From the NCBI GenBank assembly GCA_016932215.1, contig JAFGDH010000001.1, positions 1 through 49,588 on the forward strand: a stretch of DNA of 49,588 bases, given 5' to 3'. Below are positions 15,869-24,347 of this stretch, piece after piece. The translations under genes and the position numbers were made by a program. This DNA is from Candidatus Aenigmatarchaeota archaeon. Its GTDB lineage: Archaea; Aenigmatarchaeota; Aenigmatarchaeia; QMZP01; QMZT01. The notes beneath the pieces were generated by a model that searched no databases, was not told the origin of the DNA, and was given only the letters and a program-made list of their open reading frames with translations. Positions within the stretch are counted from its first letter, which is position 1. Every line of letters begins with the position of its first letter.

Positions 15869-17356
15869 TCATTTCTTTATTTTTTTGAGGAGCACGTCCG
15901 GTTCCTTGTAATAATCGGATATTATTCTCCCCACCTTGTCTATTTCATTTATTTTATTGTTTACCATCCAGAGAAGTATTCTTTTTTTATCCGCTAAATT
16001 GTCAAGTATTTCATTATCGTTCATCCCGGAGAACAGCTTTATGTCGCTTAACACCCTCTGGGATTTGCTCCACTCTATTATTTTGTCGCTTGAGGGAACC
16101 CATTTATGTATCGTGTTTAGTTCTATCTTCATCTCCTCCAGCCTCCCTCCCGGGATAAGTTCCGTGATCTCGAACAGCCTCCTTATACCCTTTCTCCTGT
16201 CCCTGTGCATGACGGCAATCAGCTGTAGTGAAGTGAGGAGAGATGTCGGAATGTTTATCGGAGGGTTTACAAGCCTCTTGAAGGTCTCTTCTGCTGTGTT
16301 TGCGTGCATCGTGGAATAAACCGAATGGCCAGTGTTTATTGCCTCGAATAGGACTTCAGCTTCCTTACTCCTTCTTATCTCACCCACTATAACCCTGTCC
16401 GGCCTCATCCTGAGCGCATTTATCATAAGATCCAGCATCTTCACCTCGCCCTTGCCTTCTATGTTGGGTGGTCTGGTGGTCATAGGGACCCAGTGAAGGA
16501 AATGCGGAAGCTGGATTTCCCTGGTATCCTCTATGCTTATTATTCTTTGTGTAGGCGGAATGAACATGCTTAGAACGTTAAGGAAGGACGTCTTTCCGGA
16601 AGCAGTGCCTCCGGTACATACTATGTTCATTTCATACTGTATTGCGAGCCAGAGGAATGCTGCCACGTCCGATGACACTGTGTTTGCCTTTATGAAATCC
16701 GTTATTGTCCAAGGTGTTCTCGCGAATTTTCGTATGGTAAGCGTGTTTCCGTTAGAAGATATCGGAAAAAGCGTTGCGTTTGCCCTGTCACCGGTCGTGA
16801 GATACGCATCCATCAAAGGCTTGAGGTTAGTTATCTGCGTGCCTACTCTTCTTCCGATCTGGGAGGCATAATTGTAAATCAGCGCTTCGTCCTTCAGCAT
16901 AATATTGGTTTTAAGCCAGCCGAACTGCCTGTGGTAAACCCATATGGGATCCTTTGCGGAATTTATTACAATTTCCTCAAGGTTCTGATCCTTTAGCATG
17001 AATTCCACAGGACCCAGCCCGAGGGACTCCTGCAGGAGTATTCCGACCAGTATGTGGTTGTCTCCCTGTGAAAGATGAGGAAGCTCTTTGTTGAGCATGG
17101 CCTCAGCCTTCTCGGTGAATTTCTGCTTCATTTCTGTCATTTCTTCGGGGTTGAGTATCTCCTCGGTTTTGAACGTTAACTGTGTGACTATCTCTTCCCT
17201 TATCGCATCCAGAACAGCTCTAGTTGCCTGCTCTATTTTGGGGTATTTTACCCTGTATATAGGAACGTATTCCCTTTCCTCCTCTGATATCCTTACACTG
17301 GCTTTCACACCCTCAGAATCTACGCTATAATTTTGCGAAATAGGATTTTCCTTCAT
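15869..17356 (-). CDS. VirB11/TadA/FlaI-type secretion ATPase
   Basis: A 495-residue type II/IV secretion motor ATPase. Walker A is CTGGTASGKTSFLN near residues 243-256. The Asp box is ISIEDTREIQLPH, Walker B is RPDRVIVGEIR, and the His box is GHSVYSTMHANTAEE. The N-terminal domain (LGLGPVEFMLKDQNLEEIVINS) is standard. This motor drives assembly of type IV pili, archaella or Tad-like pili. It overlaps the upstream gene by four bases (ATGA), so it ends a three-gene operon. Its platform partners are probably the TadB/TadC-like proteins at 9.3-11.1 kb. A typical archaellum set (FlaH, FlaF/G, flagellins) is absent, which favours an adhesive or secretion pilus. Confidence 0.93.
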   Translation of the reverse strand: MKENPISQNYSVDSEGVKASVRISEEEREYVPIYRVKYPKIEQATRAVLDAIREEIVTQLTFKTEEILNPEEMTEMKQKFTEKAEAMLNKELPHLSQGDNHILVGILLQESLGLGPVEFMLKDQNLEEIVINSAKDPIWVYHRQFGWLKTNIMLKDEALIYNYASQIGRRVGTQITNLKPLMDAYLTTGDRANATLFPISSNGNTLTIRKFARTPWTITDFIKANTVSSDVAAFLWLAIQYEMNIVCTGGTASGKTSFLNVLSMFIPPTQRIISIEDTREIQLPHFLHWVPMTTRPPNIEGKGEVKMLDLMINALRMRPDRVIVGEIRRSKEAEVLFEAINTGHSVYSTMHANTAEETFKRLVNPPINIPTSLLTSLQLIAVMHRDRRKGIRRLFEITELIPGGRLEEMKIELNTIHKWVPSSDKIIEWSKSQRVLSDIKLFSGMNDNEILDNLADKKRILLWMVNNKINEIDKVGRIISDYYKEPDVLLKKIKK

Positions 17357-18501
17357 TTTTTACCCCGTTTTCCCCCCCTTTTTTCAGGCTTATTTTTGTG
17401 CGGTTTGTTTTTCCTGCGTTTTCTGATGATCTTTACAAGAATTACCAATACTATTAAAATTATTACCCCGGCGGCTAAATAAATTTCCTTTCCGGATATA
17501 AGATAGCGTATGTAATGTATGTTTATCAAGTCGCCCAACGATGTGAAAATGTCTGTGATGTTTTGCGGCAGCCTGCCGGTATAATACAGTATGAAAATGA
17601 AGAAAGCCATTATTATAACGACATTCATGATGACAGGCTTTTTGCCAATTTTTTTCCGTTCCCTCCTTCCCTCCTTCCCTCCCTCCTTTATCTTAGCCTC
17701 GGGCTTGTATTTTTTAAGTATCAGGTAGGGTTCCCCGAATGGTGGATAATGGAGAATGATCAGGTCATGGTTTTCCAGTATCCTTCCCCACTCCTCTATC
17801 TTTTCCCGGTTAACGTTGAATTTTTTTGCCGCAGCCTTTACCTTTAACATTCCTTTCTTAGTAACCATTTTGTACAGCCTATCTATTTCAGTTTCTATAT
17901 AACCTTCAGGTGTGTGGACTTCTTCCTTCTCCATTTTTTTTTGAATGATTTTTTTCGGCACATCGAGAATTTTTTTTACCTTTTTGATTTTATGCAATCT
18001 GCTCCTTTTTCCTTCATCCCTTTTTACCGGTTCAGGTTCCTTCTTTACAGACTCGGATTCTTTCTTTTTCTTTTCTGGTTCTTCTTTTGGGGCTTTCTTC
18101 CCCCTTTCAGCATCTGCCACTTTCCTTATCCCCTTCTTCGCGGCCTTTGGTTTTTTTTGGGCTTTCTTTCTGACTTTTGGTTTTTTGGCAGTCCTTTTTT
18201 CCCCGGGTGACCTCTTCTTAGATTTCTTAGGCTTTTCTTCGCCTTTCTTAATTTCCGGTATTTTTTTCTTTAGGCTCGTTATTGTTCGGTAAACAGAAAC
18301 ATAATCGTCCAGATCCATTTTCGGCTTCATTTTTTTGTAATAAGAAAGCAGTTCATCGTACAGTTTCCTCGCATCATCGTTTTTTCCCTGATTTATATTT
18401 TTTTCTATCTCTTTGGAAAAACTTACTATCTTCTTTGAGACATCGCTTTTTTTAACGGATTCCTTCTTCACTGTCTTTTTAGGATTCCTTTTAGCTGCCA
18501 T
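17353..18501 (-). CDS. Lysine-rich membrane protein with winged-helix-like domain, pilus operon
   Basis: I do not recognise the family. Residues 20-75 form a helical hairpin resembling a TPR unit (IEKNINQGKNDDARKLYDELL). Residues 80-185 are a very lysine-rich, low-complexity linker. Residues about 195-262 look like a winged helix (DRLYKMVTKKGMLKVKAAAKKFNVNREKIEEWGRILENHDLI). Two membrane segments follow (about 290-310 and 340-362) before a basic tail. The protein thus has a large cytoplasmic basic part tethered to the membrane. Lying between the secreted N-X-S/T-rich protein and the ATPase in one operon, it may be a scaffold or regulator of the pilus machine; that is inference. Confidence 0.65.
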   Translation of the reverse strand: MAAKRNPKKTVKKESVKKSDVSKKIVSFSKEIEKNINQGKNDDARKLYDELLSYYKKMKPKMDLDDYVSVYRTITSLKKKIPEIKKGEEKPKKSKKRSPGEKRTAKKPKVRKKAQKKPKAAKKGIRKVADAERGKKAPKEEPEKKKKESESVKKEPEPVKRDEGKRSRLHKIKKVKKILDVPKKIIQKKMEKEEVHTPEGYIETEIDRLYKMVTKKGMLKVKAAAKKFNVNREKIEEWGRILENHDLIILHYPPFGEPYLILKKYKPEAKIKEGGKEGRRERKKIGKKPVIMNVVIIMAFFIFILYYTGRLPQNITDIFTSLGDLINIHYIRYLISGKEIYLAAGVIILIVLVILVKIIRKRRKNKPHKNKPEKRGGKRGKK

Positions 18502-18502
18502 T

Positions 18503-19702
18503 TCACCCCTCGTACAGTTCAGTTAAACCGTATTTTGTTGCCATTGTCTGATTTATCTTAAACCAGCTCTGCAGACCCCTCACGGTGTACCCAATATAAT
18601 CTTGTTCCGAGAAATATAAATAGCACAGAGAGACTTGGTTTTCCTTTATCGGAATGCTGTAAGTTTCGAGATCTCTCGCGTTGATGAATGTTTCCAGTGA
18701 ATTCTGGGAAGGTGAGAGATCACCCTCCAGCCTTTTGAGATAATCCGGCCCGTTTCCTTCGATATAATAACCCTCATCAAGTTCATCCCTCAGCGGCAGG
18801 TGCCATGCAGAGACCGTTTTGTTATCTATGTAAATATCGCCGTAACCCGTCGAGCTGATTGTGGAGTTGATCATTTCCAGAGCGCTGGAGTTTCCTGAAA
18901 CAAAGCAGTTTATCGACCCTGAAAGGTTAACGGAATCCCCGATAACCATGCCATCGAAGCACCCGAAGCTAACGCCTGAAGCATTGTCCGCGACAAGTAT
19001 TTTTGAATTGCAATCCATTTTGTCGAACGTCACTTCCCCAGAACAATATCCTTCGGAAAACGTACCCGTTACAATCTTTTTTGCCCTGTAATCGTAAGGG
19101 GACATTTTTATGGATCTTGTTATCAGACCGTTGGTATTTAGCGGGAACAGCGGGTCTTCCATGCTCTCGAGAGAAATATCGGCATAATTGTATACGTTTA
19201 CCCTTTCCATTTTTGCAATTCCGTTATTATCCGACACGGATATGTTGAAATTCACGCTTGCCCTTATGTGAAATCCGTCATAATTAACAACGGAAAGATT
19301 TGAATGGTTCATGCTGACTATGAAATTAACCGGTATTGAGAGAATCTTGGTCGTCCAGTTGGATATAGTGTTATTCACCATTATCATGCTTTCGTTTCCG
19401 TATAGCGTGCCGTTATCCATCATTTCCATCAGGCTCATAGCGGAATCGTTATAATCTGAACCATTCAGGATGATTTTGTCGCTAAGACCTATTATGGCCC
19501 TTTTCCCGGAAGTTACGAGTGCACGTTCGAAATCCTTTTCTATATTTCTTTCCGCCTGATGGACCTGGTCGGATATAACCCTTTCGAATATTTCCGGTCC
19601 CCTGGTCTGGGAAAGCAAGTATTGCGTGACAAAAATGGTTATCGGGATTATTATCAGTATGGCTATTACGGAATAAAACTGACCCCTTCTCCCCGAATTC
19701 AT
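18503..19702 (-). CDS. Pilin-like secreted membrane-anchored protein
   Basis: A 399-residue protein with an N-terminus (GRRGQFYSVIAILIIIPITIF, shown here minus its neighbours) that has a basic tip, a GQ and one long hydrophobic helix, like archaeal class III (prepilin-type) signals, although the cleavage consensus is not exact. The rest is extracytoplasmic: about ten N-X-S/T sequons, a beta-rich middle, and three to five Cys (GYCSGEV, KMDCNSK, SFGCFDG, INCFVSG) that may pair. It heads the operon with the lysine-rich membrane protein and the secretion ATPase, which supports a role as pilin or pseudopilin. At nearly 400 residues it is much larger than ordinary pilins. Family unknown to me. Confidence 0.6.
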   Translation of the reverse strand: MNSGRRGQFYSVIAILIIIPITIFVTQYLLSQTRGPEIFERVISDQVHQAERNIEKDFERALVTSGKRAIIGLSDKIILNGSDYNDSAMSLMEMMDNGTLYGNESMIMVNNTISNWTTKILSIPVNFIVSMNHSNLSVVNYDGFHIRASVNFNISVSDNNGIAKMERVNVYNYADISLESMEDPLFPLNTNGLITRSIKMSPYDYRAKKIVTGTFSEGYCSGEVTFDKMDCNSKILVADNASGVSFGCFDGMVIGDSVNLSGSINCFVSGNSSALEMINSTISSTGYGDIYIDNKTVSAWHLPLRDELDEGYYIEGNGPDYLKRLEGDLSPSQNSLETFINARDLETYSIPIKENQVSLCYLYFSEQDYIGYTVRGLQSWFKINQTMATKYGLTELYEG

Positions 19703-19778
19703 ATGATTAAATTTGGAGATTTTTCTTAATTAAGATTCAAGCTTTGTATAAATAAAAAAATCTTTCTAAATATTAACC

Positions 19779-21506
19779 ATGCTATATAAAAATCTGGTCG
19801 AACTGTACGAATCCCTGGAAAGCGAGCCCTCGAGACTAACGAAAGTAAGGCTGATTTCCAACTTTCTCAGGAAATCTGAAACAGACGAACTGGCAATGAT
19901 AACTTTGATGGTAAGCGGCAAGATTTTCCCTTCCTACTCCGACGAGGAGATAGGGATAGCAGAAAAAACAGCGGTTAAGATAATATCCATATCCACCGGT
20001 TTTCCCGAGGGTGATGTTAGCAGTAATTTCAACGAGACGGGCGATCTCGGGCAGACATGCGAGAATCTCATGTCGAAAAGAAAGCAGCTCACGCTAGGGA
20101 AAAAATCACTCTCTGCCGAAAACGTGTTTGATAATTTCCGGAAACTTGCCACAGTCGAAGGAAAAGGATCCCAGGACGTTAAGATGAACCTGATAAAGGA
20201 ATTAATAACCCACGCATCCCCCAAGGAATCGAAATACATAATAAGAACATCGGTTAACGAGCTCAGGATAGGTGTGGCCGAGGGGGTACTGAGGGACGCC
20301 ATCGCAGAGGCGTTCCTTGACACGGAAACGATGGAAAAGAAAAAGGAATCCGTTTCCGCAGTTGAGTGGGCCTGGTTTTTGAACCCCGATTACGGGAGTA
20401 TAGCCATGATCGCCAAAAAGAGGGGAATAGAAGGCCTGAGGAAAGTCAGGGTAGAGATAGGAAAGCCATATCACGTCCTTCTTTCCGAAAAGTCCCCCGG
20501 ACTGAAAGAGGCCATGGAGTTGTATGAAAAAATAGCACTGGAATTCAAGTACGATGGTGCCAGGATAGTTATACACAAGAAGGGAGATAAGTTATGGTTC
20601 TACACCAGGCGCCTTGAAAACGTTACCAGACAGTTCCCGGAGCTTCGGGAATTCGTAATGAATGGGGTGGACGCGGATGAATGTATAATAGAGGGAGAGA
20701 TGCTCGGATTTGACAAAAGAACAGGCAAACCAATGCCATTCCAGTTTTTATCCCAGCGTATAAAGAGGAAATACGAGATTGAAAGGATGGTAAGCGAGAT
20801 TCCGATACAGGTCAAAATATTCGACATAATCTATCTCGACGGTAAAGAGCTCTTTGACAAAAAGCTCTCGGAAAGGTGGTCCATTCTCAAAAAAATAATA
20901 AATACATCGAAAGGGTTCCAGCTGGCTGAGCACATCGAAACTAAGGAAATGAAGAAGGCAGAAGAATTCTACAGGAAGGCTCTCGAAGCCGGTCAGGAGG
21001 GCCTTATAGTTAAGAATCTTGACGCATACTATCATCCCGGAAGAAGGGTTGCCGGTGGCTGGCTGAAGGTGAAGCCAATAATGGAAACGCTTGATCTTGT
21101 CATCACCGGGGCCACGTGGGGAACAGGAAAAAGAGCTACGTGGATGGGATCATTCGTTTTGTCCTGCAGGGACGGGGATAAATACCTCGAATGCGGGATG
21201 ATGGGAACCGGGATAAAGGAGAAAATTACCAACGAAGGCGACATAACATTCGAGCATCTCACCAAAATACTGAAACCATACATGGAAAAAGAGGATGGTA
21301 ACGAGGTAAAGATAAAACCGATGATAGTAGTCGAAATTGCCTACGAGGAAATTCAGAAATCCCCTAATTATTCATCAGGCTACGCTCTCAGGTTCCCCAG
21401 ACTCGTCAGGCTCAGGGATCTCGATAAAAAGCCAGAGGATTCTGACGATATTGAAAGGATAAAAAAGCTCTATGAAATGCAAAAGGGACGCTCAAAACCT
21501 GGATAA
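19779..21506 (+). CDS. lig: ATP-dependent DNA ligase (archaeal ligase I)
   Basis: A 575-residue replicative ligase. The N-terminal DNA-binding domain (1-200, with SPKESKYIIRTSVNELRIGVAEGVLRDAIA split over its end) is followed by the nucleotidyltransferase motif I FKYDGAR at 256-262, K257 being the adenylated lysine. Motif III (YTRRLENVTRQFPE), motif IV (IIEGEMLGF), motif V (EGLIVKNL) and VAGGWLKVKP follow, then the OB domain. All are intact. It joins Okazaki fragments with ATP. It stands alone between the divergent pilus operon and the TrmB-like gene. Confidence 0.96.
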   Translation: MLYKNLVELYESLESEPSRLTKVRLISNFLRKSETDELAMITLMVSGKIFPSYSDEEIGIAEKTAVKIISISTGFPEGDVSSNFNETGDLGQTCENLMSKRKQLTLGKKSLSAENVFDNFRKLATVEGKGSQDVKMNLIKELITHASPKESKYIIRTSVNELRIGVAEGVLRDAIAEAFLDTETMEKKKESVSAVEWAWFLNPDYGSIAMIAKKRGIEGLRKVRVEIGKPYHVLLSEKSPGLKEAMELYEKIALEFKYDGARIVIHKKGDKLWFYTRRLENVTRQFPELREFVMNGVDADECIIEGEMLGFDKRTGKPMPFQFLSQRIKRKYEIERMVSEIPIQVKIFDIIYLDGKELFDKKLSERWSILKKIINTSKGFQLAEHIETKEMKKAEEFYRKALEAGQEGLIVKNLDAYYHPGRRVAGGWLKVKPIMETLDLVITGATWGTGKRATWMGSFVLSCRDGDKYLECGMMGTGIKEKITNEGDITFEHLTKILKPYMEKEDGNEVKIKPMIVVEIAYEEIQKSPNYSSGYALRFPRLVRLRDLDKKPEDSDDIERIKKLYEMQKGRSKPG

Positions 21507-21702
21507 AAATGGAACATTTGGGCACATTTTGTTACACGCAGGAACACGTAACGCTTAAAAAGATAAAAAAACATAATCACTAATAGGTAGCAAAAGACTT
21601 ATAAAACTTATGAGGCAATAATTATAATCATTAAGTCAAAAAAACTGGAAAATTTATAAATACGAGAGTGTAAAGATAAACATAAATAATGAGGGATAAA
21701 AA
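21507..21702 (+). promoter_or_regulatory. Longest intergenic region: promoter of the TrmB-like gene
   Basis: This 196-base AT-rich gap holds a short inverted repeat GTTAC/GTAAC (21531-21535, 21548-21552) just after lig, which may mark its end. A direct repeat CTTAT-AAAA-CTTAT lies at 21598-21611. A clear TATA-like TTTATAAATAC sits at 21653-21663, and a GAGGGAT ribosome binding site at 21691-21697 before the ATG at 21703. The predicted transcript start is near 21684. The upstream repeat could be an operator for the regulator itself. I see no tRNA or other RNA gene here. Confidence 0.5.
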
Positions 21703-22488
21703 ATGGTTGCAACCATAAAAGCATTAGATGCACTGAAGAGCATCGGACTGAATCTGTACGAAAGAAAGATTTTTGTAGCACTTTTAGCTAGGGGTGTTGC
21801 TACAGCGGGTGAGCTTTCTCAGATAGCGAACGTTCCGAGATCTCGTTCTTACGACATTCTGGAAAGTCTGGCGGAAAAGGGTTTTGTCGTTGTTCAGCCT
21901 TCTAAACCAATAAGATATGTTGCTTTGGCCCCAAAAGACGCTTTGGACAGGACCAAGGATAACCTCAAAAGGAACTATGAAGAGATGGCCGGCAGGATAG
22001 AGGAACTGAAGACTTCCAGCGTATCAGAGGAGCTGGAGAAGATTTACAAAGATGGCCTGAACATGGTCCAGCCTTTCGAGATGACGGGAACACTCAAGGG
22101 AAGACATTCTATAAACCAGCATCTGAACTCCTTGTTCAAGAAAGCAACAAAGGAGATCAAGATAATCACAACCGATGACGGGATGAATGAGCTGTATTCG
22201 AACCACTACAACTCTCTGAAGAGACTCGTGAAGAGAGGAGTTAAGCTTAAGATCCTGGCACCGATGAGTGAAACAGCGCCTTTCAAAGCATTTTCGGAAA
22301 TAGCTGAAGTCAAGAACATAAAGAAACCGCTTAACAGGTTATACTCGATAGACGACAAACATGTTGTATTCTCGCTCACTGACGACAAGAAGGTTCATCA
22401 CACGCAGGATGTCGCTTTCTGGGCGCAGTCTCAGCATGCGGTCAAGAACTTCGCAGAACCATTCTTCGGTTTCGCATGGGTATCTTGA
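21703..22488 (+). CDS. TrmB-family transcriptional regulator
   Basis: A 261-residue regulator. Residues 8-75 form a winged helix (GLNLYERKIFVALLARGVATAGELSQIANVPRS is the helix-turn-helix part, with SRSYDILESLAEKGFVVVQ) of the TrmB type. A coiled-coil linker (about 85-115) follows, then a phospholipase-D-like effector domain (KEIKIITTDDGMNELY, LKILAPMSE, FSLTDDK) like that of TrmB proteins, which usually bind sugars. The sugar-binding C-terminal TrmB-C domain is not complete, so the ligand is open. It has its own strong promoter. It points towards the unrecognised cluster at 22.5-27.4 kb and could regulate it, but this is only proximity. Confidence 0.85.
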   Translation: MVATIKALDALKSIGLNLYERKIFVALLARGVATAGELSQIANVPRSRSYDILESLAEKGFVVVQPSKPIRYVALAPKDALDRTKDNLKRNYEEMAGRIEELKTSSVSEELEKIYKDGLNMVQPFEMTGTLKGRHSINQHLNSLFKKATKEIKIITTDDGMNELYSNHYNSLKRLVKRGVKLKILAPMSETAPFKAFSEIAEVKNIKKPLNRLYSIDDKHVVFSLTDDKKVHHTQDVAFWAQSQHAVKNFAEPFFGFAWVS

Positions 22489-22535
22489 TTTCATAAATCA
22501 GTCCTTTGAGAAGGTAGAGATGTTTTTATTATTCT

Positions 22536-24347
22536 CTATCTCAATTCTTCCTTTCTAAATTCTTTTTGCTTACCCTTCCTTGTTGCCGCTGAAGACAGGA
22601 AGCCCCATTCTTCTTCAGGGACCTCCAGAAGGTCCTTCAGCGGCTCGAAACGGTGATCCATCATTATCTGCCTCTGGCGTTCGACATCGCCGGCCGTCAT
22701 CTTAAGACCGTAGAAATCCATTGGCAGGTCTTCGGGTTTTATGTCCTTCTCCAGGAAATTGGCCATTATTCTTAGCGCATCAACGGCCTGTTTAAAGGGA
22801 TCCTCACCGCCGCCCCTCTCGAAAATCAGATATACCGGATGTTCCCTGCCCATCCCGCTTCTCCTCATGTAATGTAGGCACTTGTACAGCTTCATGTCAC
22901 CAAGCTCTATCGGGTAATGTGAATGCAGAGGGTTCGGCGAATTGGAATGAACTGAAACTATGTACTTCCCGAAATCCTTGATTTTTTTGGTCAGTTCATC
23001 CAGTTCCTCCACCGGGTCAAGCCCCTGGGTGGCCATGTGCTCGAAATCCATTGTTATGAACACCCTGTTGGTTTTCAGAGTCTTCCTGATGGTCTTTATC
23101 GCGGCGTAAAGCTGTTTAGGGTGGTATATCATATACAATCCCGCGTATTTCGGGTCCCTTGCATCGGGGACCTCGAACGTCAGCTTGAGTTCCTTCGCGT
23201 ATTTCACGAGCTCCGGCTTGTTCTTCAGCTCATTTTTTATGTAATCCCCTTCCAGCCAGTCCAGTATCTTCTTTGTGTGGCCTTCCAGGAACTTCGCCCC
23301 GCAGGCGGCGTAATAGAATTCCTTGAACACTCGGTCGTTCCCGTCTTCCGCTCTCTTCCAGGCATTGTCCAGCCAGTAGAAATCACTGTAATCCAGCTTG
23401 TATTCCCCGACAACCTTATCCTTATATACCTCCACCATGGCTTTCCAGATAGGATCCTTGGTGTAGAAGAGATAATGTGACATGATCTTGTAAGCATCAC
23501 TCAGGCGGCCGTAAGTCTTGACGTTCCAGTCCCTCACATCCTTGTCATTGCTTTCGATCTTTTTCCTGACAATCTTTTCCATATAACTTCTCGCCAGTTT
23601 GGATTCATCAACACCTATTTTTTCTGTTATATGCTTAATCTTTGCCTGGGCATCCTTGTTTATTTTTTTCATCTCTTCCATCATCTCTTCCTCAGTAGTC
23701 TCCCCGGCCTTGAATTTAAGCTCCGCCTGTTTTGCCTTCAATCCGGCTTCCTGCTCGATTCTCGAGGTCTCTTCCCTCTCCCTTACCCTCATCTCGGAGT
23801 GCGCCGTCTGGGCCGCTTCCACCCTTTCCTCCTCGTTCATTATCTGGGCCGGGTATCTTCCCTCCCCCAGATCCCACATATGCTTGATGAACCATTTCCC
23901 GAGCTTTGGCTCCTCGTGCATCACCTCGGAGATGAACCTGCCCTCATGGTCGCACATGGTGATTTCCAGCTTCGTACCCACGTAAGTGAGCATCTCCACC
24001 CAGAAATGGAGGCACGAATGGAACAAGGAATATTTGCATCCCGAATTGACGGCGGAACGTATGGATTTCTGCATGTGGTCGTATGCGTCCCTCCAGTCAG
24101 ACCTTTCGGGAATCGTTATCGGCACCGTCAGGGAACCGTGAAAAAGAAGGTCAATCCCCTGCTTTTCCGATATATAGCGAACCTCCTTTCCGTCAGTATA
24201 ATCTATCTCGTGAGGCACGTCTCCGGATATTTCGATGACATTCGCTCCCCTGGTCAGCCCGTAACCTATCTTTTTCACGATCGTTGCGAGTTCTTCCGCC
24301 CTCGCCACGTAATACAAACCCGTAGTAACTCCAACCTTCAGTGGCAT
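22536..24347 (-). CDS. Xylose isomerase-like TIM barrel split by a long coiled-coil insertion
   Basis: A 603-residue protein. Residues 1 to about 120 begin like an AP endonuclease 2 / xylose isomerase TIM barrel (VGVTTGLYYV, GANVIEISGDVP, IDLLFHGSL, GCKYSLFHSC). Residues about 385-560 complete it (YAGLYMIYHP, VFITMDFEHMAT, KYIVSVHSNSPNPLHSHYP, VYLIFERGGGEDPF). The acidic and histidine residues in MDFEH, VHSNS and FERGG are positioned as metal ligands. Between them lies about 260 residues, including a charged coiled coil (175-245) and an aromatic-rich helical part (280-370). I know no described enzyme with this insertion. The ATG at 24347 directly abuts the stop of the upstream 570-residue gene, so the two are coupled. 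Confidence 0.7.
   Translation of the reverse strand: MPLKVGVTTGLYYVARAEELATIVKKIGYGLTRGANVIEISGDVPHEIDYTDGKEVRYISEKQGIDLLFHGSLTVPITIPERSDWRDAYDHMQKSIRSAVNSGCKYSLFHSCLHFWVEMLTYVGTKLEITMCDHEGRFISEVMHEEPKLGKWFIKHMWDLGEGRYPAQIMNEEERVEAAQTAHSEMRVREREETSRIEQEAGLKAKQAELKFKAGETTEEEMMEEMKKINKDAQAKIKHITEKIGVDESKLARSYMEKIVRKKIESNDKDVRDWNVKTYGRLSDAYKIMSHYLFYTKDPIWKAMVEVYKDKVVGEYKLDYSDFYWLDNAWKRAEDGNDRVFKEFYYAACGAKFLEGHTKKILDWLEGDYIKNELKNKPELVKYAKELKLTFEVPDARDPKYAGLYMIYHPKQLYAAIKTIRKTLKTNRVFITMDFEHMATQGLDPVEELDELTKKIKDFGKYIVSVHSNSPNPLHSHYPIELGDMKLYKCLHYMRRSGMGREHPVYLIFERGGGEDPFKQAVDALRIMANFLEKDIKPEDLPMDFYGLKMTAGDVERQRQIMMDHRFEPLKDLLEVPEEEWGFLSSAATRKGKQKEFRKEELR

Noticed and set aside
17356-18501. Lysine-rich linker considered as histone-like or DNA-compacting protein
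   Set aside because: Two membrane helices and its position in a pilus operon argue against a free nucleoid protein.
21507-21702. Possible tRNA or small RNA in the 196-base gap after the DNA ligase gene
   Set aside because: No cloverleaf, no conserved TTCGAATC-type T loop and no strong GC-rich stem could be found; the AT-rich content fits a promoter.
22515-22538. TAGAGA/TCTCTA inverted repeat between the TrmB-like gene and the split TIM barrel, considered as a terminator
   Set aside because: Only six base pairs with a twelve-base loop, overlapping the end of a coding region; too weak to call.
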